Shown: piece by piece, positions 1 through 11,187 of the stretch
How the letters are laid out: the number at the start of each line of letters is the position of its first letter
How positions within the stretch are numbered: the stretch's first letter is position 1
Assembly: GCA_022264855.1 (NCBI GenBank)
Contig: JABYQU010000007.1
Span: forward strand, 868,001 to 932,000
Direction: 5' to 3'
DNA: 64,000 nucleotides
Origin: Lenzites betulinus
Taxonomy: Eukaryota; Basidiomycota; Agaricomycetes; Polyporales; Polyporaceae
Program-made: the position numbers and the translations under genes
The notes under the pieces: generated by a model
The model's input: only the letters and a program-made list of their open reading frames with translations
Databases searched by the model: none
What the model was told of the DNA's origin: nothing

Positions 1-1370
1 ATGGCGTGGTGACAGATAAGTACCATCATGCCGGTCAACGCGTCGTGAACTAAAGTCGCCCCGAGTCCGAGGAATGGAGTATATCAGGGTATATGCGGCT
101 TTTACTTGAAGGGAGCAGAATCACTCACTCCTCGGAGGCGGTTTAACTATCACAAGTGAGTACTGAACATTCCATCAGGCGGGCCCCACTTATGCCTCTG
201 TCATGACAGAGTGGGGGGGCTGTCGTGTGGGCGCCATTGAATGAGCATGAGTGCGATCGCACGTTTGGCGACAGCACGGCAGCTTGCTTCACACGGGAGC
301 GGGTGCTCGCTTTGTCGAACCCACATTGACCCCTTGGCTCGGCGCTGGATCCCAAGGCTGTATCAGGAGTTCGTACAGGATGCGTAGCAGTCAAAGAAAA
401 GAAGCGCGTACACCACCTGCTCTGTGAGTCGCTTACGGTCGGTCGCCGCCGAGAACGCTGAATGGGTACGGGACCTCGGAAAAAATGTACATCTTCCGCA
501 GAAACGGTTGACATACAAACGGGGAACATTTTCCCGGACGGCCATGTTGGAAGTTCTGGCATTGAGATCACACCCCGCAGCGGGGCCCGTCTCGGGCGTT
601 GCGCCAGATGAGACATCCCTGTTGTGCGGCGTTGAACCACCAAGACCACTACTTGTGATATCAGCGCTGGACGTACCGGTGTTTACTACGCCGCCACATG
701 GGTTGCGCTTCCGACTACTGTGTCAGTTTTAGCAATAATGTGTGGTACGGGCCGTGGGGCAGGTCGTGACGGTTATGACTCTTCTCGCTAGTTGGTCTGT
801 CATCATGCCAGACTGCCACTGGTTGCGCTCTAATTTCTGTCTGAAAGATGGCGGTGTTATGACATTGGCAGCCATGGCGCTGTGAACGTCGTAGTGTCGG
901 CGGGATCTGCACATTAGTGAGCCTTGAGTAGAAAATTGACGCACGGCAGCCTGTTGGTCGTAATGTTGGTAGGATTTGCGGTTCGTCATCGCGTTTCGTA
1001 TGGACAGGAGGATGCTCCTGTGCTGATCCTGCATTCGTACGACAGCAATGGGATGATCACCAGTGTGTTCCTAGCAGCGTTACTAACAAGTGGACGCGGT
1101 AGCGTCAAGTGATGACAAGTTCGACACCGCCGTGCCAGTGCATGCTGTAACCCGGCACAGGGGTGCCGAATCTCCGGAGAGTCCGGCGCTTCTCCGTATC
1201 CGACTCCCCCGGCTTTCCAAATGGAGTACATGGAAGTCTTCGGGGTCCTTGCATCACGTGCAGCAATTTGCTGAAGCCGGGCAGCAGCAGCTTTCCGTTG
1301 AACGAGCACAACACGCCTTCCGCCACATCCTCTCTCTGCTTGTTCTGTGACAAATCGAACTCTTGATAGC
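1..1370. other. Left-edge non-coding stretch
   Basis: I find no reading frame with recognisable protein content on either strand; the open frames here are short and overlap one another in several frames. The last 100 bases should carry the promoter and 5' leader of the FCF1 gene that follows. Nothing in the stretch looks like an intact mobile element. Confidence 0.5.
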
Positions 1371-2234
1371 ATGGCACGTCATTTACTACTCAGAGCTCTC
1401 AGCAGGCTGACGTTGCTATCAGGTCAGAGTAAAGAAAACCCGCAAGTTTGCAGCAGTCAAGCGGATGCTGAATCCGAATGACATTCGACTGTGCGCGCTT
1501 TTCTTCCACCTCAATTTGTCCCTCTCCGACCGGCCTTTTCCACAGGAAAGAGAACCAGGTGAAACAGCAAAAGAAAGAGGAGGCGGAGAAAGAGAAAGCG
1601 GCCAAACGAGCGTACGTCCGCACTCTCCGTTTACATGGGCAACTCTCACCTTATGTCTCGCAGTCCCCAAATTGCCTCTTCCCTCTTCCTTCAACATAAC
1701 ACGGCGCTTGTCCCTCCATACCGGGTACTCATCGATACCAATTTCATCAACTTCAGCCTACAAAACAAATTGGAGCTTGTCAGCGGGATGATGGACTGCC
1801 TCTACGCCAAATGTAAGTCTCTCCGCACTTGGTCGGGTGCCGCATGCCTTATGATCGGGTTCCACAGGCATACCGTGCGTAACAGACTGCGTAATGGCCG
1901 AGCTCGAGAAGCTCGGACACCGCTACCGGGTTGCATTGAGGTAAGCCGCCCTACGCTCGGTGATCCGACATGCATCCCTCCGCTGACACGCGACCGTTGA
2001 CCAACCAGGGTTGCGCGAGATCCGCGTTTTGAGCGGTTGACGTGTACGCACTCCGGCACCTACGCAGATGACTGTCTTGTCCAGCGCGTGACGGCGCACA
2101 AGAGCTATGTCGTCGCTACTTGTGATCGGGAGCTGCGTAGGCGGATACGCAAGATCCCTGGCGTGCCACTAATGTACATCGTACGGCGGCGGTATGCCAT
2201 CGAACGGCTGCCTGACCAGGGCGCGCCTGTTTGA
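1371..2234 (+). CDS. FCF1: rRNA-processing PIN-domain protein FCF1 (UTP24)
   Basis: FCF1/UTP24 is the PIN-domain endonuclease of the small-subunit processome in the nucleolus, which cuts pre-rRNA around the 18S 5' end. The spliced product of about 190 residues has the basic N-terminus ([19 protein letters not shown]), a lysine/glutamate helix, and then the PIN core [43 protein letters not shown] and [17 protein letters not shown]. The conserved acids of the active site (D of LIDTN, E of MAELEK, DD of YADD, D of TCD) are all present. Internal introns fit well after ATTCGACT, AAACGAGC, GCCAAAT and GCATTGAG. The first exon is weak. An ATG GCA C at 1371 joined to base 1430 gives Met-Ala-Leu before KKTRKF, but its donor (GTCATT) is poor, so the true start could lie elsewhere upstream. 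The identification itself is secure. Confidence 0.9.
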
Positions 2235-3389
2235 ATCATACTGTCGTTGTTTTATTGTTGTCTCGTGTTCGCTTCACGATTGTAATAGCTTGTAGCAGTG
2301 AGTCGATGATCACCACATTATTCCCATGTGCGCGTGTACTAATTTGAAGCGCGCCTCTAGTTATCTAGTCTCCTTATCGTTGGCTCTGTTATTCCAGACG
2401 CGAGATATCGTTGCGGATGCCGATGCCGCCGTTCTATCTTCGTTCGTTGGCATGTTAGGTTGCAGAGTTTGTTTCCCCTCACCCCCTGAGCGAGCGGTGA
2501 GTGCTGAAAGCTGACGTGGGGATGATCTCACTGTGAGAAGACGCTCCCTCCTCCGGGTGTGGGTCAAATGCCAGGTCATCAGTGCCCCAGTGCACACATG
2601 AGTGGAGAGACAACGGAAAGGATGTATTTCATTACGTCCTACGCTGCTGCGCTCTCAGGCAATCAGCGGAGATGAGGGCGCGGGCGCCGGGCCATGCGTC
2701 GCAGACAAGTTCAGGATGAATGGCGGCTCAGCGCTCAGTGGCCGGCGGAACGATGATGAGTCTCATATCGCTATTACGCTCGATTGTCCGCAAGGTTAGA
2801 TGGAGAGTGTTTCTAGCAATCTGATACCGGATATGCTCCGTGGGCATTCCATTGCGAACATTCGCTGAGCTTACGGAGGGGGTTAGCAGTCGATGGGTAC
2901 CTTGAGAAGCCTTGCTCGGCCGGATCTTGCTCTAGCTATGACCTTCTCCCGTTTGCATCATGCAGGGCTGGACTCTGGATATCGCGAACATGTGCTGCAT
3001 CTTGGATGTTGGCGATCAAGGCCACATGCGAGCCAATGGCGTGCGTCCCCTGCTTTCGTTTTTGTACGACTTATCAATCGTCGCTCTCGCACCTTGGCGA
3101 ATTGATTTGGACACGGTCACTTTTAGACTGTGCGAGCAGACCTCGAAAGGTTCGATACTAAGTTGAGTGTCTGAATAGGGTTCCGAGGCCGAAGGGATGC
3201 CGGAAAATGATTTTTTCCGGAGTGGCACAGGCGTAACCCTAACCCCGGAGCTGCTCGCGTCAGTGGCGCGTACATGCGCAAACAAAGACAAAGAACGCGA
3301 CGCGCTGCGCGGTGGTGACGCGACCAGCCTCGCACTTGGCCGTGTACCACCGCCTTCCACTTACACGACCCCGGGGCACCGCATACACC
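2235..3389. other. Intergenic stretch between FCF1 and the UPF0696-like gene
   Basis: No supported gene. It contains the FCF1 3' end and the leader of the next gene. A short interstitial telomere-like motif of two TAACCC units sits at 3234-3245. Confidence 0.5.
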
Positions 3390-5207
3390 ATGGGCAAAGA
3401 AGACGACACTATTCCGGAGAACTATCAGTATCAATGGACGCCGAAAGCCGAGCTGTCGCTCCAGGACTTTCTGTCCAAGGTTTGTAAATCATTTTGGCTC
3501 ACTCGGTTTGTTCCTTTTAGACCGGCCAGATCGTGATATGACTAACGCGCACTTCCTTCCTATCTCTACCGTAGTACAAACCTTCGATGGTCCAGAACGA
3601 CGGAACGAAGCCCGTAATGCACGATTTGTTAGTCAGCGATGCGGTACATGCTCACCGTTCATGACCGCTAGTGGCTTTGGGTCCACAAATCAGATTCAGG
3701 ACTGGAAGCTAAGGGCGACGAGGAAGCGATAGCCGAAGCTACTACATTGTGTGGGTATTTTTTACATCGTGTGGCCTCACTTACTAATTCAGAGCTCAGT
3801 ATCACAAGTGACGGAGCGGGTACAGGAAATCCAGGTATGTGTGAACTTGCACCCCGACGATGTACCGTACCTGTCCCCATTTGCGTGAACTCAATATGTG
3901 TGGCGTAGGACGATGCGGCAATCCCCATCCGCTCCAATAAGAAGAAGGGGCTAAAGAGCAAGAAGGAGCTCCGTGAAGAAGTATGAGCTATTTGCTTATT
4001 GACACGCACGCCACCTTCCTAACAGCAAGGACACCGTTATAGGTACAGCACGAAGCAACGGAGAAGCTTAAGGAAATATCTCAGAAGCACGGATGTGTAT
4101 CCGGGAAGTGGTGGGCGGCGATGTATATCACCAACGCGGCAAAACCACTTACTGTAACCGTATAGGCTCATATTCGCGCCACCAGACAAAGTCGACTTTG
4201 TTTGGAACCACATAGCCAGTGAGTCAAGCGCTCCGTGATTATGTACGATACTCATTCAGGGTCTTTCAGATTCGCTCGTATCTGGACCGCTTGCCTCTAC
4301 GAGCGCATATTCGGCAAAAGTCGCGACCAGCCCGCAGAGCGATACGCCCAATTATTCCCATCTCGTGTCCGTCTATGTCCCCGACGTTTACGATCAACCG
4401 AGCGTCACGGAGGTTTGCAGCAGCTCTCATACACCCCTGGCGAAGCTCACTCCCCCTATCTCCAGGTAATGAAGGTCCTGCTGCGCAGTCACGGCCTCAA
4501 CCTTATGGGCGTCAAATCCAACCTATACACATCGATAGGTACGCGCGACATATTGGCGCCAGGCACTTTCACCGCCGCACCGACGCTGATATCATACGTC
4601 TGTCAAGGTATCGACAGCAAGCACCCGAGCGGAATACCATCGACAGTCAGTCTGAGTCTAATACCCTGTGCCTGTCGTGTCGCGCGTAAGGCTGACGGGC
4701 GTCATCATCTGCACAGGTTTGGAAGAGCACGGCACTCATGAAAGATACGGAGATTAAGGTATGTCCTCCGCGCCGCGCCTGAGATCTGCCGCTTGTGCTG
4801 ATTTGTGATGTCAGGCACTTAAGGAGGAGTTCTTTACCGGGCTTAATGCCGCCAAGACCGTAACTACGGAAGAGACCGCCGCGAAGAAGGCTACTGCTGG
4901 AGACTCGAAGAAGCCCAAGCCGAAACTCAAGAAGAAAGGCGGCGACAATCCTTTCGGCTCAGACGACGAAGATGCAGAAATTGACGAAAAACCGAAATCG
5001 TCCGCGGCGTCAACCGCCCCGAAGGGGAAGAAACCAGCACCGACGAAGAAAGCTGCGGCTGATACGTTTGCTTCTGACGATGGTATAGAAGAGCAGGTTC
5101 CCAAGGCTAAGATCCAGCCGAAGAAGCGGGCAGCGAAGAGAGCCAAGCAGGATGATGATGACGATTCTGAAGATGAAGCCCCCAAGAAGAAGAAGGGCAG
5201 AGCATAG
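3390..5207 (+). CDS. UPF0696/DUF1917-like protein with lysine/acid-rich tail
   Basis: Spliced from about nine exons starting MGKEDDTIPENYQYQWTPKA. The central part carries blocks resembling the UPF0696 (C11orf68/Bles03, DUF1917) family: GKWLIFAPPDKVDFVWNHIA, then YSHLVSVYVPDVYDQPSV, then LRSHGLNLMGVKSNLYTSIG, then IDSKHPSGIPSTVWKSTAL. Family members fold into an eIF4E-like domain; their cellular role is poorly known. After the domain there is a tail of about 130 residues, made of lysine clusters alternating with short acidic runs (for example GGDNPFGSDDEDAEID and KQDDDDDSEDEAPKKKKGRA). The tail is probably disordered and nuclear. The start is the first ATG in frame and gives a good N-terminus. 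Exon borders with non-consensus donors (for example GTCAGC at about 3635) are less certain. The family assignment rests on motif memory, not a search. Confidence 0.6.
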
Positions 5208-5855
5208 TTTATCCCGACGCATACCCCAGGGATCGCATGGCATCAGGGCGGTATTGTCCTATGACCGTAGCACCTTGTGCTCTCATCTGTCTGTTCTCAT
5301 GCTTTCGCTGATGCTTTATATGCTTCATACGGCTACTTCATTTCCTCCTTAATGTGAGCCATATGAACTTCTGCGGCTCCCGTTGCCACAGTTACGGAAT
5401 ACTGATTGCCACGCTTTACAGATAGTTTTTTAAAGCAACATCATAGGACATGCAGTCTCGGTGACCACTAATGCGATAATCTTCACCTCTGAATCACCCT
5501 GGCGCAAAGATGACGGTTATGAACGCGTATTCATGCTTCATTGGCGTAAAGTGTCCCAGAGGCCGCAGTCTAAAGGATCACGAAATAGTGCTGCGGAGGT
5601 CTTCATTTGGTGTTCATTTGCAGGAATAACGTGTCCGGCGCGGCTCATGACCGGAAAATACCGACGGCGCTGACTGAATCCTAAGAGACAATGGTGAGCG
5701 CGTTCGCTGTCCCTGCGTAATGTCGCATGCGCCGTTGCAGCCGCCCGCTCACTTCCATGGCCGAGAGCACCGTTCCCGCTCACGCAACCGCGCCGTCTCT
5801 TCTCCTGCCTTCACACTCCAACTGCTTGCCAGCGAGCTCCTGACGTTGCTCCCCG
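5208..5855. other. Intergenic, 5' region of the MIF4G-MA3 gene
   Basis: No gene recognised. The 3' trailer of the upstream gene and the promoter of the next one must lie here. I see no clear TATA box within 150 bases of the 5856 start. Confidence 0.4.
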
Positions 5856-7292
5856 ATGTCGTCTCCGACCACCCCTCTCGCGTCCAAACGCGCACCCTTC
5901 GCCGCGTCATGGCGTCCCTGGAGCCAGCCGGTGGACGAGGAGCTCATATGTAGAACGATCTGCGGGCTCCTCAACAAAGTGACTGCGACAACACTAGACG
6001 GCATCGCTGAACGCTTCGCGGAGACCATCGTGCGCGTGGAACGGAGCGGCGACGCGGACGCCATGGAGGTTTGTGCAGGGCTGCTCGTCCAGCGGTGTGT
6101 AGCCGACCCTCCCCGCCTTACCCTTTTTGCCAGCATGGTGCAGCGGGCGGTGGACGAGGCTGAAGGCGAGGATCTGCGATGGCGCGCGGTTGATCCATAC
6201 CATCTGGGAAACCCGGCTGGGTCGTTACAGTCTACGCTCAGGACCGCCGTGTTGGATGAGCTGCAGCGCGCCCTCGGTTCTGAGCGTGTGGAAGACTCGC
6301 TCGCACTGTCTGCGTTCGTGGGGGAGTTGCTGGTCCTGGGTGTTCTTTGCTGCGGCGACGTCCTGGACCTCCTTAATGTCCTATTCACGGAGACGGGGAA
6401 AAGCTCAGATTACCACTGCGTTACACTCTGCCGCATCCTCCGCCGCGTTGTCTCTTCCACGGAGGCCTCATCGCTAGTCGACGGACTTGCCTTGATAGAG
6501 CACATCGAGGGGATTCTGGAAGAAGATACAATATCTTTACGGATTCGGTATATGATGATGGTATGTGACTCTCCTGGCTATCGCGACCACCTTCAAGCTG
6601 AGTCTTCCCAGGACATACTGGACCAGGCATTTTACCCCCGTCCTCAGGACGTGTTCTCGTCGGACTTGCAGAGGAGTGAGGTGTACGGCCTCCGCGACGC
6701 ACTCGACGACGAGGATGATGTAACAGGAATCTCGTCGAGGATCGTCGCTCCCCCTGAAGCCCATAACCCAGCCTCATCCGAGCAGTGCTACATTGAAGCG
6801 AAAGCCCTCATAGCATCTAGAGACCTCCACAAGGCCGAAGCCTTCTGCCGGTCCCTACGACCCGCCAGGCGTTGTCGTTTCCTTCAGGCCCTAGTCTCGA
6901 TTGCGTTAGCAAGCGGCGAAGAAGGCGACGCCCAGCTAGTCGCCACGTTCCTCTCCAAGCCGACCACGCGCGCCCTCTCCGAGGCCACCCCCGGGATCCT
7001 GCACAAAGCCTTCGAGCCCGAGATCGCCGCGCTCGAAGATACGGTCCTGGACGTGCCCGCCGCCTACCGGCTGATGGCGCTCATGCTCTCCGCCGCGGCG
7101 CTTTCGCAGTACGAATTCGAAGACCTCGCGGCGCGGATCGTCGTGCGGGAGAATGCGGCTCGTGATCGTCTTCTGGACGAGGTGGCGGCGCTCGCTATCG
7201 TGCAAGGAGATGAGACGTTTCGACTGAGCGCGGTGGTGGAGGAGACCTCCGAGGACGAGGCACCGTCCTCGGAGTACGCGATTGCATACTAG
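5856..7292 (+). CDS. Compact intronless MIF4G-MA3 protein (eIF4G/DAP5-like)
   Basis: A single 478-codon exon. Residues of about 25-240 read as a helical MIF4G-type repeat (CRTICGLLNKVTATTLDGIA, then FAETIVRVERSGDADAMEV, later EDTISLRIRYMMMVCDSPG). The order LLNK-VT...IAERF...LRIRYMMM matches the eIF4G middle domain that binds eIF4A and eIF3. Residues of about 310-430 resemble an MA3 domain: a short helix around KALIASRDLHKAEAFCRSL, then GILHKAFEPEIAALEDTVLD and VPAAYRLMALMLSAA, where the LEDTxLDVPxA pattern is the typical MA3 signature. There is no N-terminal PABP or eIF4E-binding region, so the layout resembles DAP5/NAT1 or the MIF4G-MA3 core of NOM1-type proteins in miniature. The lack of any intron is unusual here, since nearly all neighbours have several. 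A role in translation control or RNA processing is inference. Confidence 0.55.
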   Translation: MSSPTTPLASKRAPFAASWRPWSQPVDEELICRTICGLLNKVTATTLDGIAERFAETIVRVERSGDADAMEVCAGLLVQRCVADPPRLTLFASMVQRAVDEAEGEDLRWRAVDPYHLGNPAGSLQSTLRTAVLDELQRALGSERVEDSLALSAFVGELLVLGVLCCGDVLDLLNVLFTETGKSSDYHCVTLCRILRRVVSSTEASSLVDGLALIEHIEGILEEDTISLRIRYMMMVCDSPGYRDHLQAESSQDILDQAFYPRPQDVFSSDLQRSEVYGLRDALDDEDDVTGISSRIVAPPEAHNPASSEQCYIEAKALIASRDLHKAEAFCRSLRPARRCRFLQALVSIALASGEEGDAQLVATFLSKPTTRALSEATPGILHKAFEPEIAALEDTVLDVPAAYRLMALMLSAAALSQYEFEDLAARIVVRENAARDRLLDEVAALAIVQGDETFRLSAVVEETSEDEAPSSEYAIAY

Positions 7293-8602
7293 CGGTGCCG
7301 TCCCATGTGCGTCTTTGCTTCATCCCTTTCTCCTGCATTAGCCCATGGATCACTAGACGCTTTCGAGTACTACCGTTGCTAACCGCCGCCCTCGTACTGT
7401 GCAGATAGCTTACAATCGAACAGAGACGTGGAATTGGCCCGAGATTTGTCGACCGCGTCGGACAGCACCTGCCGCCGACTTGAGCCCATCCGAGTCGTCC
7501 ATAATGGTGAGAAACACCAAGTAATATGAATGCAATCAGTGCTGGCCCATTCCGTTTTATGTGAGACCTCGATGGTAGATAGAGAAATGGTTAAAGAGGC
7601 GCCACGACGCCACAAAGAGGACGGGAGAAGGTCTTCGGAGTGGCGCCTAACCAGTATTGATGACTTGGAACTGAGTCGCTCGTCTTCATTACTTTTCTCA
7701 CAGCAGGATGCTAGTACTAGTTTACAGCATCCTGCAAGCTATATTCCGTGGTTCCCGAGACTGGGTACTATTGTGCTCAGTAGGAGCCATTCCCAACAAC
7801 ACCGGACAAGCAAGCCTAGTACTACACCTTCGGCTGCACATGGTACCATGACACGGTATGTGGATCTCCTGCCAGGTGAAGACGATGCTGAGCTTTGCAG
7901 CAACTTGCAGTTGCCCTGTACCCACATTGCTCCAGTGGCACTGGCAGCCCCCAAACCGCAGCCCTCAACGACCCAAATCGGGCGCCCAGATCACTCAGAC
8001 ACCCATTGTTGTGCTACGCGAGCCGTACCGTGATGGCCGCGCACTGCTCGTTCTTTGTTTCCCCAGTCACGGAGGACCCCCGACAACCGCCCAAATATGC
8101 CTGATGACGCCGACCGCGATTTTGCCCAAAATGTCCGGGGTCAACAGGCCTGTTAGACGCCCACTTTTGTCCGGATAAAATCAGGCTTTCGGCCCCTAAA
8201 AAGCCAAAAAATGTCCGAAATCCGGCGCTTAACCACCACAGGCCTGATTTTCGGCGCTCAATGCACGTTTAGCGCCCGCTTGGGTCGAAACTGACGGCTC
8301 TTTTTGGCATCCATGTCCGGACCATTTCCACAGGCCTTTCGGCGTCTAAGCCCTGTTTTGTCCGGATGGCAACAGGCGTACCCCCCAAGAAACCCAATTC
8401 CTGTCCGGATGGTCATCAGGGATCTTGCAGAATTGTCGGGGGTCCTAGTCACGGTGGGTGCACGTTCGGCATCCCCCGGGCGGCCACAACAAAACCGGCT
8501 CGAATTCAACCAACCTCTTCCTCTCCACAACCACAACTACCTCTGCCACTTCGACGCCCAGTCGACGCGTCTTGCGCCACACCCCCTAGATATATTAACA
8601 CG
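7293..8602. other. Intergenic stretch with degenerate repeat cluster
   Basis: No supported gene in 1.3 kb. The open frames of up to 167 codons overlap in several frames and show no known motif. The part at 8132-8409 contains a set of short dispersed repeats listed separately. Confidence 0.5.
8132..8409. repeat. Cluster of TGTCCGG...CAGGC repeats
   Basis: TGTCCG(G/A) occurs at 8132, 8168, 8212, 8314, 8359 and 8402. CAGG or CAGGC follows each time, 5 to 20 bases later, in three cases continuing into TTTCGGCG or a variant (8182, 8239, 8331). Spacing is irregular (36 to about 100 bases), so this is not a clean tandem array. It looks like an eroded satellite or the internal part of a non-autonomous element. 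I could not find terminal inverted repeats or a target-site duplication. Confidence 0.55.
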
Positions 8603-10254
8603 ATGTCGACGGTGAACGAAGTCGGACTGAAGATCATGAGGCGCGCGGAGCTCCAGAAGCTCGCAAAGGTGCGCGGTGCTCTCCGCTCAGCGACAGACGC
8701 GTTGAGCTCAGTTATGTCTCGTCTGTAGATCCATGGCATCAAGGCGAACCTGAAGACCGAGGCCATCGTCGCGCAACTTCTGGCGCGGTTCCCCGACGGC
8801 GTGCCGTACGTGCCCATTCTCCTTCACAAATCCGGGAAATGTCTGACGGGGCCCGGGGCGGTTAGGTTGGACGTGATCCAAGTTGACGACCACGTGCAGA
8901 TGGACCTAGCGGCCGAGGACCCTTCTCAGGGCGCTCAGGCTGGACCCGACAATTCCCCCGCTGTTCGGACGAGCCGGACAAAGAACGCCAGGGTGAAGGC
9001 GACGAAGAAGCGTCTGCGGGACAGGGTCGTCCCCGCAGAAGGCTCCGCTTCTGTCATTGCAAGATTGGGGCTCGGTAAGTCTGTCGATTTCGGTGCTTAG
9101 CCTTCTTTCTTACCTTACCTTTTCGAAAGCAATGTCTGTTTCACATCCCGAAACAGGCTGTCCATCGCAGGAAGGACCCCGCGGTGCAGAAATGTCAGCG
9201 TCCGCGGACGCCGAGCCCGCGGCCCGTGTATCGAGCGCCAGCAGGGCACCATACCCGTGAGTACCGCAACGCACTACATTTTCCGACCGGTGTTGACAAA
9301 CTGCCCGACCTGCGCCTTCGCTTGCCTTGACCCTGCAGCGCCATACCCCCCACCCTTCAGCCCGAAGCCGACGCCGACGCCGAGCTGTCCCATCTCTTCC
9401 CTACAGTGCCGTCAGTGTCCGTGCACGCCCCTCCGATCCACGACCGGACGATGTCGAGCGACGCCTTCGCCTCCGGCCGGCCAGCCTGGGTGCCCGTATA
9501 CGACCCGAACATGCCGCCCGACGCCGACGCCGGATGGACGCCGTCCCCCGTCCCCCGCGCGCCCTCGCCCGCCGAATCGGACCCCGAGGAGCCCTGCGCG
9601 ACCGAGGAGCAGCTCCGCGCAGCCGTCGATGTTATCGCCGACATCTCGAAGAAGCACAAGGAGCGCTGGGGGGAGGTGAATGCGTTCGAGGGGCCGGTGG
9701 ACCGTCTTTCGTGGACGGTGAGCAGCTTGCGCACGCTCGTAAGGCAGGAACGCGCGCATAGGACCCGGATACAAGATTATATCACGCATTGGAAAGCGGC
9801 GGGCCCGGAGAGGAAGGATGGGGAGAGTTCTCAGTGGGTCTTTGGTCTATGTTTTGGTCAATGTATTGCTAAGACGAGTTGTTTGCAGACCGCCTAGGGC
9901 CAAGCCGGCGGAGACTAGGCCGAAGCGGCGACCCGCGGTCCGGCGGGACCCCGATGGCCAGTGCGTTGCTAACCGCTCTTACAATTTACGTTGATCTAAC
10001 CATCGGAGCACCATAGGGACGTCCGTGTCTCCGAGGTGCTTGACCTGACGGAAGATCGCAGGTTGAACCTCAACGGCAAAAAGCGCCGTCGCGATACTAC
10101 GCCTGTTGGGGAGCATGGAAAGTCGAGTCAACGGCAGTTGAAGAAGGCCCGTCGACTAGAAACACCTGCAAAAAATGCGCGCGGCCGCATGGTGCCTGCA
10201 CCGACCGCTCCTGTGTTAGGTGCCACCACCGGCGAGGATGGGGAGGAATGGTAG
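8603..10254 (+). CDS. SAP-like nuclear protein with basic C-terminus
   Basis: Assembled from about seven exons into roughly 400 residues. The N-terminus (MSTVNEVGLKIMRRAELQKL, then AKIHGIKANLKTEAIVAQLL) fits a SAP motif: leucine-rich helix, turn, GIKANLKT, second helix. SAP motifs bind DNA in chromatin and RNA-processing proteins. A basic stretch (SRTKNARVKATKKRLRDR), a proline/serine-rich acidic middle, a possible coiled segment (EEQLRAAVDVIADISKKHKE) and an RKKR-rich tail (NLNGKKRRRDTT, QRQLKKARRLET) follow. The splice from CTGTAG near 8729 restores the SAP helix, and phases are consistent across the later junctions. One region (about 8807-8878, beginning GTACGT and ending AAG) could be either exon or a further intron. 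No specific function recognised. Confidence 0.6.
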
Positions 10255-10448
10255 ACAACGACGGGAAACGTCAGTACACGGACAGTTGGATTCTTCATGC
10301 ACCTAGCTATAGCTAGATACTCTTGTTGTTCTTGAGCTTAGGCGTTCTTGCACGCTTTTCAAGCGATCTCCGTGTTGTGTTACTAGTTGTACGAGTCAAA
10401 ATTAAAAAATGAACCAAGGCCAAAACATGAGCGGGGCGAGGAAAACGA
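10255..10448. other. Short gap between the SAP-like gene and tRNA-Leu
   Basis: Non-coding. It contains a TTTT run directly downstream of the minus-strand tRNA, at about 10,441-10,445, which fits a Pol III terminator. Confidence 0.5.
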
Positions 10449-10557
10449 TGACAAGAGTGGGATTTGAACCCACGCCTGGATACCCAGATGAGAAACCCGC
10501 TGAAGCAGGCAAGCTTTCGCTTGAGTCACACGCCTTGGACCGCTCGGCCATCTTGCC
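10449..10557 (-). tRNA. tRNA-Leu(CAA), intron-containing
   Basis: Read on the minus strand, the acceptor arms GGCAAGA and TCTTGTC pair (one G-U). The D region TGGCCGAGCGG (A box) and the T arm GTGGG TTCAAATC CCAC (B box) are intact. There is a long variable arm with the stem CTGG/CCAG, so this is a class II tRNA. The discriminator is A, which favours Leu over Ser. The loop TCAAG gives anticodon CAA (plus-strand bases 10,521-10,523). About 22-24 nt of intron follow the base after the anticodon, as is usual in eukaryotic tRNA-Leu(CAA). The anticodon stem has one apparent mismatch (TGTGA against TCTCA). A TTTT run follows the 3' end. Confidence 0.88.
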
Positions 10558-11187
10558 ATACTGACCGCACTGTTTTCCTGCGCTCAGTAGCTGCATGCGA
10601 GAACAAAGAACTTCGAGGACAGATGTTTCAATTTGCAGATTGAGAAGTACTGCGACGGAGTCCCTGGCGCCGGCCCACAGCCGTAGACAACTTAGGTACC
10701 ACTGCTAGTTTAATACTACGAGGGAAGTGTCGGCAAGGCGTCGGCGTAAACCTTCCATGTACTCGGAGTGACAAGGCCGGACGCGCTCTGCCCTGCTCTG
10801 TCTGGACTCTGGACCTGTGGAGTGAGTCTGGGAAGTGCAAAATCGGGCGGCGGCGCGCGGCAATAAAAGCTGGTTCAATATTGGGGCCCAGGTGACCTTG
10901 TACGCGAGGTAGCGTATACCGTCCTCCCGGGCATTGCCTGCGTGGTGTATTGGAGGGATGACGGCCCCAAGGACCTCTTTGCGTACCGGAGTTTTTCGCT
11001 GCCGTGTAGACGATACTTGTCGCGCGTACAGCAGAGTTCCGCGTCGAGAATGTAAACCACTACCATGCAATATTATACAGACAACCATTAGATCCTCGTG
11101 CACAAGACTATGTTACAAAACTATGAGCATAAGATAGCAGACAACTTTCCAAACAGCATCCCTTGATAAGTCCAGTTAAGAGGCAGC
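10558..11187. other. Intergenic between tRNA-Leu and the acidic nuclear protein
   Basis: No gene recognised. This is the 3' flank of the large minus-strand gene and the 5' flank of the tRNA. A 132-codon minus-strand frame (10,705-11,103) has no family features. Confidence 0.45.

Noticed and set aside
10449..10557. tRNA-Ser identity for the class II tRNA
   Set aside because: The loop gives CAA, the discriminator base is A, and an intron after the anticodon is typical of Leu(CAA).
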